This document shows positions 11,144 through 23,690 of a stretch of DNA of 64,000 nt, piece by piece. The stretch comes from Hydrangea macrophylla (lineage: Eukaryota > Streptophyta > Magnoliopsida > Cornales > Hydrangeaceae), in the NCBI GenBank assembly GCA_033977485.1, contig CM066994.1, positions 26,008,681-26,072,680 of the forward strand, in the 5' to 3' direction. The notes beneath the pieces are model-generated. The model saw only the letters and a list, made by a program, of their open reading frames with translations, ran no database searches and was not told where the DNA came from. Made by a program: the position numbers and the translations under genes. The number at the start of each line of letters is the position of its first letter. Position 1 is the first letter of the stretch.

Positions 11144-12020
11144 ACTCGGTATGTTTTTACATTGAATTTGCGTAAAATTTTATGTGAGCCTAGCAGTACT
11201 TGGTATGTTTTTACATCTATACACTTTACATTGCTAATACCATTATTATTAGGGTACGTTTGATAAAACTGAAAATTAAATATCATAAATTAAGTGGTGA
11301 ATTTTAAGTATTGAAAATTTTAAGCGATTGATTTTGGAATAGTGAAAATAGTGTTTCAATTAAGGAAATAGTATGCATTTTTTTTTATTGGAAAAAATAG
11401 TATGTGTTCAATGATTATTTTCAGTAGAATTCTTTCACTTAAAGTTTTTAGTAGTTTTTTTACTTCTTTTTCAATTAAGTGGACATTATCAAGCACATTG
11501 AAAAAAATACTAAAAATTTTCATTTTCAACACTTAATTAGATTATCAAACCAATCCTTAATAATCTAGTTGAGCACTATCAAACGTTACATACAAAAACT
11601 AGTTTTGAAAGATTTATTTGAGTTTGTTCAGATATTCTTAAAAGGAATAATGTTCAAATATTCCGTCCTTTATTTATTTATTTATTTATTTTTAAATATT
11701 ACCAATATGTTGGTATGATAACAAAACCACTTGGTACATTTCAAAGCCGTGACATCACGCTTACACATATAAAAACTAAATTATTTAAAATAGGTTTTTC
11801 TCTAAATCATAAAATCGGTTCGTGGTTACCAAACAGTCTTTTTATATTTGGACACATACTCTAATAAAGTTAGCACTTATATCATACGATTCATATCTTT
11901 GAATTTATTGACTTAGTTCACCTTTATGTAAACCACATAATCGGTTATTTACTTTCCCAAACACCCCTTTGGATTATTTCAATTGTTTATAAATATTTTA
12001 GTAGTTATATACATATATTA

Positions 12021-12052
<32 letters not shown>

Positions 12053-12053
<1 letters not shown>

Positions 12054-12237
12054 GGGAGAGGATCTAAAGTGAGCTGGGTTGAGTGAACTTACCCAGTGAA
12101 CTAGATTTTATGCCTAAAAGAACCCGCGGGCTGCCCCGCTGACCGGTGCGCCCCGATGACCCGCGGGTATTTTTAGACTTAAAATCAAATTCACTGGGTA
12201 AGTTCACTCAACCCAGTTTACTTTAGATCATTTCCCT
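12053..12237. mobile_element. MITE with 48-bp terminal inverted repeats, 185 bp
   Basis: The left arm runs AGGGAGAGGATCTAAAGTG onward to TTACCCAGTGAA; the right arm TTCACTGGGTAAG to TTTCCCT is its complement with few mismatches. The GC-rich centre contains ACCCGCGGGCTGC and TGACCCGCGGGT. It lies within TA dinucleotide tracts, so the insertion site was probably TA-rich. Confidence 0.75.
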
Positions 12238-12393
12238 ATAAATACATATATATATATATATATGTATATATATAGATGTGCTAGTGAGAGAATAAAGAGT
12301 CTAATGTTGATATAGAGTAATATTTAGGGCACTAACAAATTCCACTAACATTCACACTCACACTCTATCTCTCTCCTAGTGGCACTGTGGGGT

Positions 12394-12714
12394 CTAGGAA
12401 AGAGAAGCGGCGGCGAGCTCGAGAATACCGAGGTGGCCGGAGAAGATCTGCGTGAACATAGACATTACATTATTAATCAAATAAACGGTGGCTGCCGGAG
12501 CGGCAAGGACGAACAGGAGCCTCAGCTCGATCCACGTGGCCAGCCCGAGCCTTTTCATGAACGGCACGAGTGTGTCCGACAACACGCTCTCGAGCTGAGC
12601 GCTGAGCTGGTGGTGCCTATCGGACAACGATTTGCGTGGGCCCAATGCCGGCAGAGGATGATCTGACACTAATAGTGGCTGGCTAATGTTGTCTTCTTGG
12701 GAAGAAGATCCCAT
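12394..12714 (-). pseudogene. Truncated MATE (DETOXIFICATION) transporter exon 1 fragment
   Basis: From the ATG at 12714 the minus strand encodes 106 residues: a hydrophilic N-terminus (MGSSSQEDN, a QPLL segment) and then the opening of a plant MATE antiporter, [28 protein letters not shown] and LELAAASLS. In intact members of the DTX40-like subgroup, LAAASL continues straight into the second transmembrane helix. Here a stop follows at once and the sequence beyond 12393 is AT-rich repeat. Only about one fifth of a normal MATE protein (near 500 residues) is left. GC content is clearly higher than its surroundings. It is a gene remnant or captured fragment; an exon boundary is unlikely because no GT donor follows the homology. 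Confidence 0.75.
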
Positions 12715-13817
12715 GTTGATCACCGCCGTGTGCGGCGGCTAAGGTGGTGGTGGAAAATGGGGTTGAGGACTTTTGGGGGAGGGTGTGTATGTTATGGTAC
12801 GGGGAGGGTGTAAACTGTAATGAGAGTGGCATGAGATTTTAAAGAAAAAGTACTTTTTTTGGTGGGGTGGGGGGAATGAAAAATTGATGGGTAGGTGGAG
12901 GGGAGTAAATATTGGTTGGAACGGTGTACCACAACACTATTTTCTATCTAACAGGTTGGAAAGTTATGTTTATGTGGAGAAATTTTTCTGTAAAAATAAG
13001 GAGCCAAATGAACAAATTAATAATGGATTGTGATTGGCTTGTGATTCCATGTCACTCTTGTAACGGTTATAACCAATATTTTTTGGGGACAATTTGGTGT
13101 GAAAATGGATGTAAGTTTACATTTTTGGGACCAACCATGACTCGCCAAGTCACATTTAATATTTTTGTAGTTTGGGTGTAATGTTACCTGGTCCCTATAG
13201 CTTCAATTTTTGACACATCGATCCTTACAGTTTCGATTTCAGTTCAATGTCGTCTATTAAAAAATCTTTTACACTTTTTCAGAGAAATAGGTCATGTGAT
13301 ACACGCAGGGTGTGATAATCTCTTGCAATTTTTGATAGAAATAGATCATTTGGTGTCCAAATGAGATATCATTAGGGGCATAACGATAAATTTAACTAGA
13401 AAAACTCTATAAAAATTATATGGAATTCTAACAAATAGACTACATTTAACCTAAATTAAAACTGTAATTAACATTGTGTTAAAATTGAAACTATAGGATC
13501 AACATGACATCACACCCAATTTATAAATAGAAATATAAGATTTAGTCCATCTCCAACCGTTTTATTAGAAGTTAATCCATCTTAAGGGCTAGATTAGAAA
13601 TAGATCCATGATTAGGCATGTTAATTAGAAATAGGTCATTTTCCCCAATTTAATAAATTTTTAATGTCTAAACTACCATTACTCACATGGTCAGTTATAT
13701 ACATATATATATTCATGTATGTATATATGGACATAATATAGATTAGAAGTTAATGTCATTAACTGATAATGGGATTATGTTCCCTTAATTTAAGGGATTC
13801 TCTTATTTGCTCACCAT
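12715..13817. other. Intergenic DNA, no gene seen
   Basis: Upstream flank of the MATE fragment, then repeat-like AT-rich DNA (phrases such as GGTCCCTATAGCTTCAATTTTTGACAC, typical of decayed dispersed plant repeats). The last ~130 bases (about 13688-13817) match the foldback repeat arm at 23690-23836. Confidence 0.55.
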
Positions 13818-16062
13818 TATAACACCCGCACATGTGTTATTGCATTTCATTACATTGTCATGCATGATAATGTGATGTGGCGTGTCTTATGACACATGTT
13901 TGAGTGAGTTTTGACTCACGAGTCGATTTGGGTGTCTGTGTTGGAGAACCCTCAGAGACTGTGTTGATTGAGCGTTTTGTTGTTGTGACGTCTCTCCGAG
14001 TATGAGACGGTCATTGTTGAATACCTTAAATGTTTATCTGAAAATAAATGTTTACCTGTGTATTTCACTATCTGTATTATTTTCTGGTTTAGAATTTATT
14101 TCTGTTGTTAGTTTTAGCATCCTGGTAAGGACGAATTAACACGCTATTAATTTGGTAGGCTAATTAGCAATTTTGTAAAAGTCATTATAGAAATTTGCGT
14201 TTTAGCAACCAAACGGAACTTAGTTAGAAACTTTTGTAATTTTGAGGTTCCACTTGTAAAGCTATGAATTAGCTGTGTAGAAAGTTTCAGAGACTGATTA
14301 GGAGTTTTGAAAATCTGTGGGGAGGTAAATGCAATTTCCGAAAATGTTGCCTATATATAGTTAGAGATGACTTTCATAATTTTTATAAGTCTTACCCTAA
14401 GTTTCAAAAAGAGGCCAAAGGAAGATATAATTTCTTCGAGCTTCTCGACGCCAAACGACGACCTTCTGTCCGTCTGTTTTCTCCCATATTTCATATTCGA
14501 ACTCCTCGAGGTAAGAGCTTTGTTTTGATACCCACTAGGGCCTGTTTGGCCAAGTTTTTCGAAAAGTTTTTTTTTTAGAATTTTTCATAAAAGTTGATAA
14601 TTGGATTTTCGATCCATAGGAATTGTACTAGGCGGACTTTTGCACGTTCTTTGTGCTTGGGTTTTCTTTGGATCATATTTTAGAACATAAATCATAGGTG
14701 AGTGATTCAACTATGTAGTGTGGGAATGATTTCTTGACATGTATTCATATTTTGTTTGAAAAATATGTGTTAGTTTATAGATACATATTGTGTAGTCATA
14801 TTAGACAATTATATTGATAAGTAGGCCCAATAGCATGGTGAAATGTTTTGTTTACTGAAAGCATGGTGATATGTATTTGAGCATGTTGAGTTGCTTATGT
14901 GGGTCAAAGGAGCACATGGTTACTAAGCCATCTTGTGGAGCCAATATAGGCATTAAGGTCGCACGATTGAAGAAAAGAATCGTGGGTCTTACCCTTTCGC
15001 GTGGACTTATTGGCGAGGAGTCGCGGATCGGGAGTATGGAACGTACACGTGAGGCTCAGGAGACTAGTATGAAATGTAGAGATGTGAATGCGAGCATGTT
15101 TATCATTCACATGCATTTGTTGTTTTATTCACTAAGCGTTAGCTTAAACAAATCGAATATGTGTGGTAATTCAAATAACCATTTCAGGTGTTAATGCTGG
15201 CGAGGAATCGGGAAAGTGATCGCGAGATGTCGGGAGTTCACTTAGAAGGTGGCATATAGATGTTATCTCGTAGTTTTGTAATCGAATCGTTATTCCATTT
15301 GTTTTCATTAGGAACTTGTAATAGAATAGAAGCTCTGGGTATGTTTTGAAATGTTATAATATATCGCGTATGTGTTTTGATATGTTGGAGTTGTGAAAGA
15401 ACTCATGATCTTGGGTTTCAGTATGTAAAGGAGTCGATAGTTCATGTTTATTCAAGACTTGTAGCACTATTGAGATTTGTGCCAAATGCGTCATTAACGT
15501 GTTTAGTAAACGTTTTCCTTCGAATGACATGTTGTTATATATGTTTAAATAACTTTGGTAAAGTTTTGGAAGAAACGGATTTGGATAGGGCATTTTTTTG
15601 TCGCGTCGAAAGTAGGACAGAAACAAGTGGCATTGTTGTCAAAGGACTTTCGACCGGTCGAAGGGACCCATTCGACCGGTCGAATACCCCTCTGCTTGAA
15701 ACTACAGTAAAGGCACTTGGTCGATGGGACTTTCGACCGGTCGAAAGGGACGTTTGATCGATCGAGATACCCCCTGCCAGTCTGGTTGGTTCTCCTACTT
15801 CCAAACCTTTTCAAAAGTTCTTATTATAAACTGAAGCTTCTTTTGGGACCCTTTTTAGGGAAAATTAATTGGATTTAATTTTGAAGCCTCCGGGCGAATA
15901 GTTTATTTTCGGTTGGCTCCAGTACGTACTAGAACGAGAGTTATGTTTCTTTTCCGCTGTATGTTCTTAAAACTAATATTTTTGGAAACGTTAATGAATT
16001 GTTTTAGCCTCGGTGGCATGTCACAAGCTCTGGTTCTGCTATTGTGGGACCGGGCTGTGACA
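13818..16062 (+). repeat. 5' LTR of the Tekay-type element
   Basis: 2245 bp, matching 20900-23121 with scattered substitutions and small indels. A TATA box (CCTATATATAG) lies near 14350-14360. Three perfect copies of the palindrome TTCGACCGGTCGAA lie at 15649, 15671 and 15732. The terminal dinucleotides are TA...CA rather than TG...CA, in both LTRs. Confidence 0.92.
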
Positions 16063-16067
16063 TTTAG

Positions 16068-16079
16068 TAGTATCAGAGC
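16068..16079 (+). other. Primer-binding site of the Tekay-type element
   Basis: TAGTATCAGAGC, five bases after the 5' LTR, is the tRNA-Met complement TGGTATCAGAGC with one G-to-A change. Confidence 0.75.
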
Positions 16080-16300
16080 TATAGGTTTAGAGCCTTGGGA
16101 ATGAGTGACGTTATATGTTGAGCGACGTTGAGTGGAGTGTGTAATCGTAAAGATAATATTGTTATCATTGTAAAAATGCTCATATGTTAGCATCTATTGT
16201 TGATTGTGATGAACTGTACATATATATATATATATATCTTGTGGCATAACATGCGTTGTCATTATGCATTGTACTCAACAGGGTGAATACTTGAAACGTT

Positions 16301-17338
16301 ATGGCTAACCCGATAAGAGAATTGTCACTGCATTCGTGGATGGACCAAATAGTGAACATGGTGGAAAATTTTGTGCAAGCTGTAAGTGAACGAGATTAGA
16401 GGAATGTTCAGGCTGCACCAGTTGAAGTTCGTTATGTTAATGCACCGCCAGTACCGCGACCTCAACACACGATCATGGAACAGTTTCATAAACGGAAATC
16501 GACCTTGTATCATGGACAGGTTGACATAGACTTGGCCGATCATTGGATGATGGACATGGAAAGGCACTTCCGTACTGTGATATGTACCGACGAGGAAAAA
16601 ATTCTGTACGCATTCGATACATTGATGGGCGAAGCATTAGATCGGTGGAATAACGTGCTTGAACAAGGAAAGCCGACCATGTGGGAAGCATTTAAAGAGG
16701 AATTCAACCAACGGTTCTTTCCGCAATATGCTTATACTCAGAAACGCCAAGAGTTTGCAAGTTTGGTCCAGGGAGACATAACTGTGAATGAGTGCGTATC
16801 CTGCTACAATGTCTTGTTGCACTTTGGGAAACCTATAGTTCCAACTGATAAGGATAAAGCTCGTAAGTTTGAGGAAGGACTTAGGGAGAATATCCGTAGC
16901 CGTGTGGATATGTTGCAACACCCGACCGTTTCTCTCGTTGAGGAAGCTGCCCGTATTGCCGAGAAAAGTGTCTACAGATATCGACAAGGGCAACAAGGGA
17001 AGAGAGCAAATGACAATAGGGGTAAGAGTCAAGGGAATGCGAAGAAACCATTTACGCAAAGTTCGGGATCGTATATGGGTAAACAAGGAGGGAGTACGTT
17101 CACGCGAGACTCGAGACCGTTGTGTCTAACATGTAACCCGCGACACAGAGGGACGTGCTATCAATTGAGCACCTACTACCTTTGCAAGCAACTGGGACAC
17201 ATATCCCGCAATTTTCCTATGAATACGAACATGACTACACCGAATACAACCTCGAACACCAAGAGCTATAACCCGGAGATGAGAGGGAAATGTTTTGAGT
17301 GCGGAACCGGGGCATATAGAGAAGAACTGCCCAAGTAA
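16301..17338 (+). pseudogene. gag of the Tekay-type element
   Basis: The ATG at 16301 (MANPIREL) opens the frame; a TAG at 16397-16399 interrupts it and reading continues in frame to 17338. The capsid region contains ALDRWNN, WEAFKEEFNQRFFP and EFASL, the pattern of plant gypsy gag (retrotrans_gag). A basic Gly/Ser/Asn-rich linker and two decayed zinc knuckles follow: CLTC...C near 17120-17160 and CFECGTGAYREELPK at the end. In the second, the frame slips before the normal CCHC is complete. It would form the virus-like particle, but it is not functional as it stands. Confidence 0.85.
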
Positions 17339-20300
17339 GAGACAACCGGGAATGAGTACCGGTGCATCGAGTATGCCGAGTGGATCAAAGGCGGGGCAAT
17401 GAGTGGATAAAGGAAAGGGAGTCGAGCAACAACAAGGACGATACTTCCAGCTCAGGCCAGGGAATACGGATGATACAGACGTATCAGGTATTCTTCCTAT
17501 TTGTTCATATCCTGCACGTGTACTCATGGATTCTGGCTCCACGCATTCATTTGTATCACGTGACTTTGTTAAGCATTTAACTGTTAAGTCTGAACCGCTA
17601 GATTATGATTTGTGTGTATCATTGCCTAGTAGTGAACCGTTAGTAACTTCTTCGATATTCAAGTCGTGTGAGATCAAGATAGGCGATAAGGTCTTGAGCG
17701 TCGATTTGATTCCGTTGATAGTGAACTACTTTGATGTTATCTTGGCTATGGATTGGTTGTCGGTCAATAAAGATCGATTGTGAACAGAAACGGGTTAGTT
17801 TATATTCTTCAGGACAAGAAAAATTTACTTTTCAGGGTAAGGCTATAACCGTACCGTCGTACTTGATTTCGACTATTCAAGCAAGTAAGATGTTGAAGAA
17901 GGTTGTTCGGGTTTCTTATGTTCAATTGTCGACACACGAGTTCTTGGACCACTAATAGAAGACATTCCAGTAGTTCGAGAATTTCCAGATGTTTTTCTCG
18001 ATGAGTTACCTGACGTATTGATTGAGAGGGAGCTTGAGTTCACGATAGAGGTATTACCAGGGTCACAACCAGTATCCAAAGCACCGTACCAAATGGCACT
18101 AGTAGAGTTGAAAGAATTGAAAGTTCAGTTACAGGAGCTGCTTGAGAAGGGTTTCATCCGACCTAGTGTTTCGCCGTGGGGAGCTCCAGTCTTGTTTGTA
18201 AAGAAGAAGGATGGGACAATGCGTATGTGCATCGACTATCGAGAGTTGAATAAGTTGACCGTCAAGAACAAGTATCTGTTGCTGCTAATAGATGACTTGT
18301 TTGATCAGTTGCAAGGGGCTCAGGTATTTTTGAAGATTGATTTGAGATCCGGTTACCACCAGTTGAAAGTCGAGAAAGAAGATGTTGAGAAGACAGCTTT
18401 CAAGACTCGATATGATCACTTTGAATTTTTGGTTATGCCGTTTGGAGTAACTAACGCACCAGCCACTTTCATGGATTTGATGAATCGTGTTTTCAATGAC
18501 TATTTAGATGAGTTTGTTATTGTGTTCATAGATGACATTCTAATATATTCCAAGAGTGTTGAAGATTACGAACATCATTTATGACTAACCTTACAACGAC
18601 TACGCGAGAAGAGATTGTTTGGGAAATTGAAGAAGTGTGAGTTTTGGTTGACAGAGATTGCTTTTCTTGGACATATAGTGTCAGCGAAAGGAATTTTTGT
18701 AGATCCGCAGAAGATAGAAGCAGTTACCAATTGGGTGAGACCGACGAATGTGACAGAGATCCAAAGTTTCCTAGGATTAGCTGGTTATTATCAGAGATTT
18801 GTAAAAGACTTTTCACGTATTGCAATGCCGATGACACAACTGATGAGAAAAGATGTTGCTTTTGTATAGAGTCTAGAATGTGAGGAAAGTTTTCAAGAGT
18901 TGAAGAGTCGACTAGTGAAAGCACCAATCTTAGCTGTTCCGACGGGGACTGAAGGGTTTGTCATTTACAGTGATGCTTTATATCGAGGCTTAGGTTGCGT
19001 TCTTATGCAAGGTGACAAGATCATTGTATATGCGTCAAGACAACTTAGACCGTACGAGAAGAATTATCCGACTCATGATCTACAATTGGTCGCCTTGATT
19101 TTTGCGTTGAAGATTTGGCGTCATTACCTATACGGGGAGAAATATGAGATCTATACGGATCATAAGAGCTTGAAGTACTTGTTCACACAACGAGATTTGA
19201 ACATGAGACAAAGGAGATGGTTGGAGTTGATGAAGGACTATGATTTGTCAATTCAGTATAATCCGGGCAAGGTGAATGTAGTCACCAATGTTCTTAGTCG
19301 TAAAGTACCAACCAACAAAACATTGGACGTGACTTCTCAAAGAGAGTTGATTCGAGATATGGAGAATTTGGAACTCGAAGTGATTCCGAGGATTGAAAGT
19401 GGATTGATGTCGACTGTGGCACAACCACTCTTGATTCACGAGATCACGGAGAAATAACTTCAAGATGTGGCTTTGAAGAAGATTTGTGATGAGATTTCGA
19501 TGGGCAAACAACCGGGATTTACTTTTGAGAATAATATTTTGAGATTAAGGGGTAGAATTTGTGTACCTAACGAGAAAGAATTGAAACGGAGCATCCTAGA
19601 GGAAGCACACAATACGAAGTATATCGTTCATCCGGGAAGCACCAAGATGTATAGAGTCTTGAGACATGTTTATTGGTGGCTGGGAATGAAGAGAGAAATA
19701 GCACGCTATGTTTCACGTTTTACGAGTTGTCAACAAGTAAAGGCCGAACGCTAAGTACCTTTCGGGATTGTTACAACCATTACCAGTAGCCGAGTGGAAA
19801 TGGGAACACATTACAATGGACTTTGTTAGTGGGTTTCCGAGGTCGAAGAGATCGAATACTATCATTTGGGTGATCGTTGACCGTTTGACGAAGTCATTGC
19901 ACTTCCTACTGCTTCGAACAACTAAGCCGAAGACTTTAGCTAAGTTGTATATCTGCGAAATTGTGAGACTACATGGTATTCCAGTTTTTATCATTTCGGA
20001 TAGGGATAGTAGTTTAACATCGAAGTTTTGAAAGGCCTTGCAAGAAGCAATGGGTACCAAATTGCATTTCAGTACCGCTTTTCATCCTCAAACCGATGGT
20101 CAATCGGAAAGAGCAATCCAAATTTTGGAAGACATGCTTCGTTTATGTGTACTTAATTTTCAGGGCAATTAGGAAGACCATTTGCCGTTGATTGAGTTTG
20201 CATATAACAACAGTTTTCAGTCGAGTATTGGTATGGTTCCTTATGAAGCTTTATATGGTCGTGTGTGTCGTTCACCGATTAGTTGGACGGAAGTCGGAGA

Positions 20301-20857
20301 AAGAATGATTGAAGGGCCGAAAATTGTACAAGAGACAACGGACAAGATAAAGGTGATCTGACAACGGTTACTGACAACTCATAGTAGGTATAAGAGCTAT
20401 GCCGACAAGCGTAGGCGACCGTTGGAATTTAATGGGGGCAATTTAGTGTATTTGAAGGTGTCACCTTCAAAGGGAATTACTAGATTTGCGAGATACGGGA
20501 ACTCAACCCGAGGTACGTAGGACCTTTTGAAATCATTGGGAGAGTTGACCCGTAGCGTATCGATTGAACTTGCCAAGTGAGTATGCTCAAGTTCATAACA
20601 TATTCCATGTGTCATTATTACGGAAACAATTGACAGACGATAGAGATCAATTGATGACTCCGACGCCGAATGAGATTCAGAGTGATTTGACGTATGTTGC
20701 GTATCCGGTAGAGATTTTGGATCGAAAGGATCAAGTCTTATGAAACAAGGTAATATTGAAGGTAAAAGTGTTATGGCGTAGCTAAACGACGGAAGAGATG
20801 ACATGGGAAATCGAAGATGAGATGCGTACTCAGTATCCGCACCTTTTCGAGACATGA
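17339..20857 (+). pseudogene. pol of the Tekay-type element (PR-RT-RH-IN-chromodomain)
   Basis: Protease: LMDSGSTHSFVS near 17525-17560, with D-S-G in place of the usual D-T/S-G. RT: about 18018-18869, with [17 protein letters not shown], the LRSGYHQ motif and FIDD near 18525-18540. RNase H: about 18900-19457 ([18 protein letters not shown]). Integrase: zinc-binding H...H...C...C at about 19600-19740, core from 19800 ([29 protein letters not shown]). The C-terminus at about 20685-20857 (YPVEILDR, KVLWRS, TWEIEDEM, YPHLF) resembles the degenerate chromodomain of Tekay-type elements. Nonsense codons at about 18582, 18867, 19455, 20029, 20170 and 20359 are mostly TGA or TAG in place of expected Arg, Trp or Gln, with frameshifts near 17345 and 19750. 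Confidence 0.88.
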
Positions 20858-20883
20858 GGTATAAGTTTGGGGACAAACTTCTT

Positions 20884-20899
20884 TTAAGGGGGAGAGTAT
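20884..20899 (+). other. Polypurine tract of the Tekay-type element
   Basis: TTAAGGGGGAGAGTAT lies immediately upstream of the 3' LTR and is the expected plus-strand primer. Confidence 0.75.
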
Positions 20900-23121
20900 T
20901 ATAACACCCGCACATGTGTTATTGCATTTCACTACATTGTCATGCATGATAATGTGATGTGGCGTGTCTTATGACACATGCTTGAGTGAGTTTTGACTCA
21001 CGAGTCGATTTGGGTGTCTGTGTTAGAGAACCCTCTGAGACTGTGCTAATTGAGCGTTTTGTTGTTGTGACGTCTCTCCGAGTAAAAGACGGTCATTGTT
21101 GAATACCTTAATTATTTATCTGAAAATAAATATTTACCTGTGTATTTCACTATCTGTATTATTTTCTGGTTTAGAATTTATTTTTGTTGTTAGTTTTAGC
21201 ATCCTGGTGAGGACGAATTAACGCGCTATTAATTTGGTAGGCTAATTAGCAATTTCGTAAAAGTCATGTAGAAATTTGCGTTTTAGTAACCAAACGGAAC
21301 TTAGTTAGAAACTTTTATAATTTCAAGGTTTCACTTGTAAAGCTATGAATTAGCTGTGTAGAACGTTTCAGAGACTGATTAGGAGTTTTGAAAACCCGTG
21401 GGAAGGTAAACGCATTTTCCGGAAATATTGCCTCTATATAGTTAGAGATGACTTTCATAATTTTTATAAGTCTTAACCTAAGTTTCAAAAAGAGGCCAAA
21501 GGGAGATATAATTGCTTCGAGCTTCTCGACGCCAAACGACGACCTTGTGTCCGTCTGTTTTCTCCCAGATTTCATATTCGAGCTCCTCGAGGTAAGAGCT
21601 TCGTTTTGATACCCACTAGGGCCTGTTTGGCCAAGTTTTTCGAAAAGTTTTTTTCTAAAATTTTTCATAAAAGTTGATAATTGGATTTTTGATCCATAGG
21701 AATTGTACTAGGCGGACATCTGCACGTTCTTTGTGCTTGGGTTTTCTTTGGATCGTATTTTAGAACGTAAATCGGAGTTGAGTGATTCAACTATGTATTG
21801 TGGGAATGATTTCTTGACATGTATTCATGTTTTGTTTGGAAAGCATGTGTTAGTTTTTAGATATATATTGTGTAGTTCACATTGGGCAATTATATTGATA
21901 AGTAAGCCCAATAGCATGGTGAAATGTTTTGTTTACCCAAAGCATGGTGATATGTATTTGAGCATGTTGAGTTGCTTATGTTTGCCAAAGGAGCACGTGG
22001 TTATCAAGCCATCTTGTGGAGCCGATATAGGCATTAATGTCGCACGATTGAAGAAAAGAATCGTGGGTCTTACCCTTTTGCGTGGACTTATTGGCGAGAA
22101 GTCACGGATTGGAAGTATGGAACGTACACGTGAGGCTCCAGAGACTAGTATGAAATGTAGAGATGTGAATGCGAGCATGTTTATCATTCACGTGCATTTA
22201 TTGTTTTATTCACTAAGCGTTAGCTTAAACAAATCGAATATGTGTGGTTATTCAAATAACTATTTCAGGTGTTAATGCCGGCGAGGAATCGGGAAAGTGA
22301 TCACGAGATGTCGGGAGTTCACTTAGAAGGCGACATATAGATGTTATCTCGTAGTTTTGTAATCGAATCGTTATTCCAGTTATTTTCATTAGGAACTTGT
22401 AATAGAATAGAAGCTCTGGGTATGTTTTAAAACGTTATAATATATCGCGTATGTGTTTTGATATGTTGGAGTTGTGAAAGAACTCATGAGCTTGGGTTTC
22501 AGTACGTAAAGGAGTCTATAGTTCATGTTTATTCAAGACTTGTAGCACTATTTAGATTTGTGCCAAACACATCCTTAATGTGTTTAGTAAACGTTTTCCT
22601 TCAAATGACATGTTGTTATATATGTTTAAATAACTTTGGTAAAGTTTCGGAAGAAACGGATTTGGATAGGGCATTTTTTTGTCGCGTCGAAAGTAGGACA
22701 GAAAGAAGTGGCTTTGCTGTCAAAGGACTTTCGACCGGACGGAGGGACCCATTCGACCGGTCGAATGCCCCTCTGCTTGAAACTACAGTAAAGGCACTTG
22801 GTCGATGGGACTTTCGTCCGGTCGAGATACCCCCAGCCAGCCTGGTTGGTTCTCCTACTTCCAAACCTTTTCAAAAGTTCTAATTGCAAACTTAAGCTTC
22901 TTTTGGGACCCTTTTAAGGGAAATTAATTGGATTTAATTTTGAAGCCTCCGGGCGAATAGTTTATTTTCGGTTGGCTCTAATACGTACTAGAACGAGAGT
23001 TATGTTTCTTTTCCGCTGCATGTTCTTAAAACTAAGATTTTTGGGAACGTTAATAAATTGTTTTAGCCTCGGTGGCGTGCCACGGGCTCTGATTCTGCTA
23101 TTGTGGGACCAACCTGTGACA
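20900..23121 (+). repeat. 3' LTR of the Tekay-type element
   Basis: 2222 bp. It ends CTGTGACA followed by the ACCAT target duplication. Compared with the 5' LTR, one of the three palindromes is intact (about 22753), two have decayed, and a short segment between them is deleted. Confidence 0.92.
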
Positions 23122-23690
23122 ACCATGATCTTTTAGTTGAAATTCAAATTATTTAATACGTTTTGCTCAAAGAGTGAGAATTTCTCAGTCTTTAGACATT
23201 CCGTCTTTTAGTTCCATTTTTTAAGGCCTGCTTAAGATCCGAAATGTAAATTCGTGTATCTGTATATGGACATATAGATATAGATTTGAAGTTAATGTCA
23301 CTAACTAATAATGGGATTATGTTCCATTAATTCAAGGGATCTCCTTATCTGCTCACCATGATCTTTTGGTTGAAATTCAAATTATTTAATACGTTTTGCA
23401 GACTTGATTCATCCAATTTGGTTGTCATTATAATATAGATCTAAATTTATTAAGAAATTTCTCAGTGTTTCACCTACAAAAAATCATAATCATTTTTTTG
23501 CAGGAAGAATTTCTACTATTTTGTTAATTTTCTCAGTGTTTGTCATAAAACTCCACACAATACGAGAGCATTTAGTGAGAAATTTCTTAGTATTTGACCT
23601 ACAAACAACTATAATCATTTTTTTGCATGAAAAAATTCTACTATTTGTTAAATTTTTCAGTGTTTGTCATAAAACTCCTTACTTACACGG
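23122..23690. repeat. Fragments of a foldback repeat family interrupted by the Tekay-type element
   Basis: The DNA right of the LTR element continues the repeat begun at 13688-13817: after ACCAT comes GATCTTTTAGTTGAAATTC, as in the uninterrupted copies at 23357 and 23824. A second left-arm copy occupies about 23260-23435. Two diverged copies of a motif containing TTTCTCAGTGTTT and ATAATCATTTTTTTGCA follow. Confidence 0.7.

Larger units (their letters stand above)
9017..12393. other. AT-rich intergenic DNA
   Basis: No coding region is recognised here; the few open stretches are short and of AT-rich composition. It holds three hairpin MITEs (listed separately), a TTA microsatellite around 10207-10231, AT dinucleotide tracts near 10868-10896, 12030-12053 and 12247-12273, and a TTTA run near 11669-11691. 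Confidence 0.6.
13818..23121 (+). mobile_element. Ty3/gypsy LTR retrotransposon, Tekay/Del-type chromovirus, complete but degenerate
   Basis: The boundaries are exact: TATAACACCC...CTGTGACA LTRs at both ends and the 5-bp target duplication ACCAT at 13813-13817 and 23122-23126. Gene order is gag, protease, RT, RNase H, integrase, with a chromodomain-like C-terminus; that order plus 2.2-kb LTRs points to the Tekay/Del lineage. A tRNA-Met-type primer site and a purine tract flank the coding part. Both LTRs carry indels relative to each other and the coding region has many stops, so it is an old insertion. It sits inside a foldback repeat. Confidence 0.93.

Noticed and set aside
12379..12666. 95-residue plus-strand frame opposite the MATE fragment
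   Set aside because: It is the complement of the MATE coding sequence, which has recognisable family motifs on the minus strand.
14871..15194. Open frame present in both Tekay LTRs (also within 21733-22275), 107-180 residues
   Set aside because: Present twice only because the LTR is duplicated. The two versions differ in length and start, composition is not protein-like, and the frame lies in non-coding LTR.
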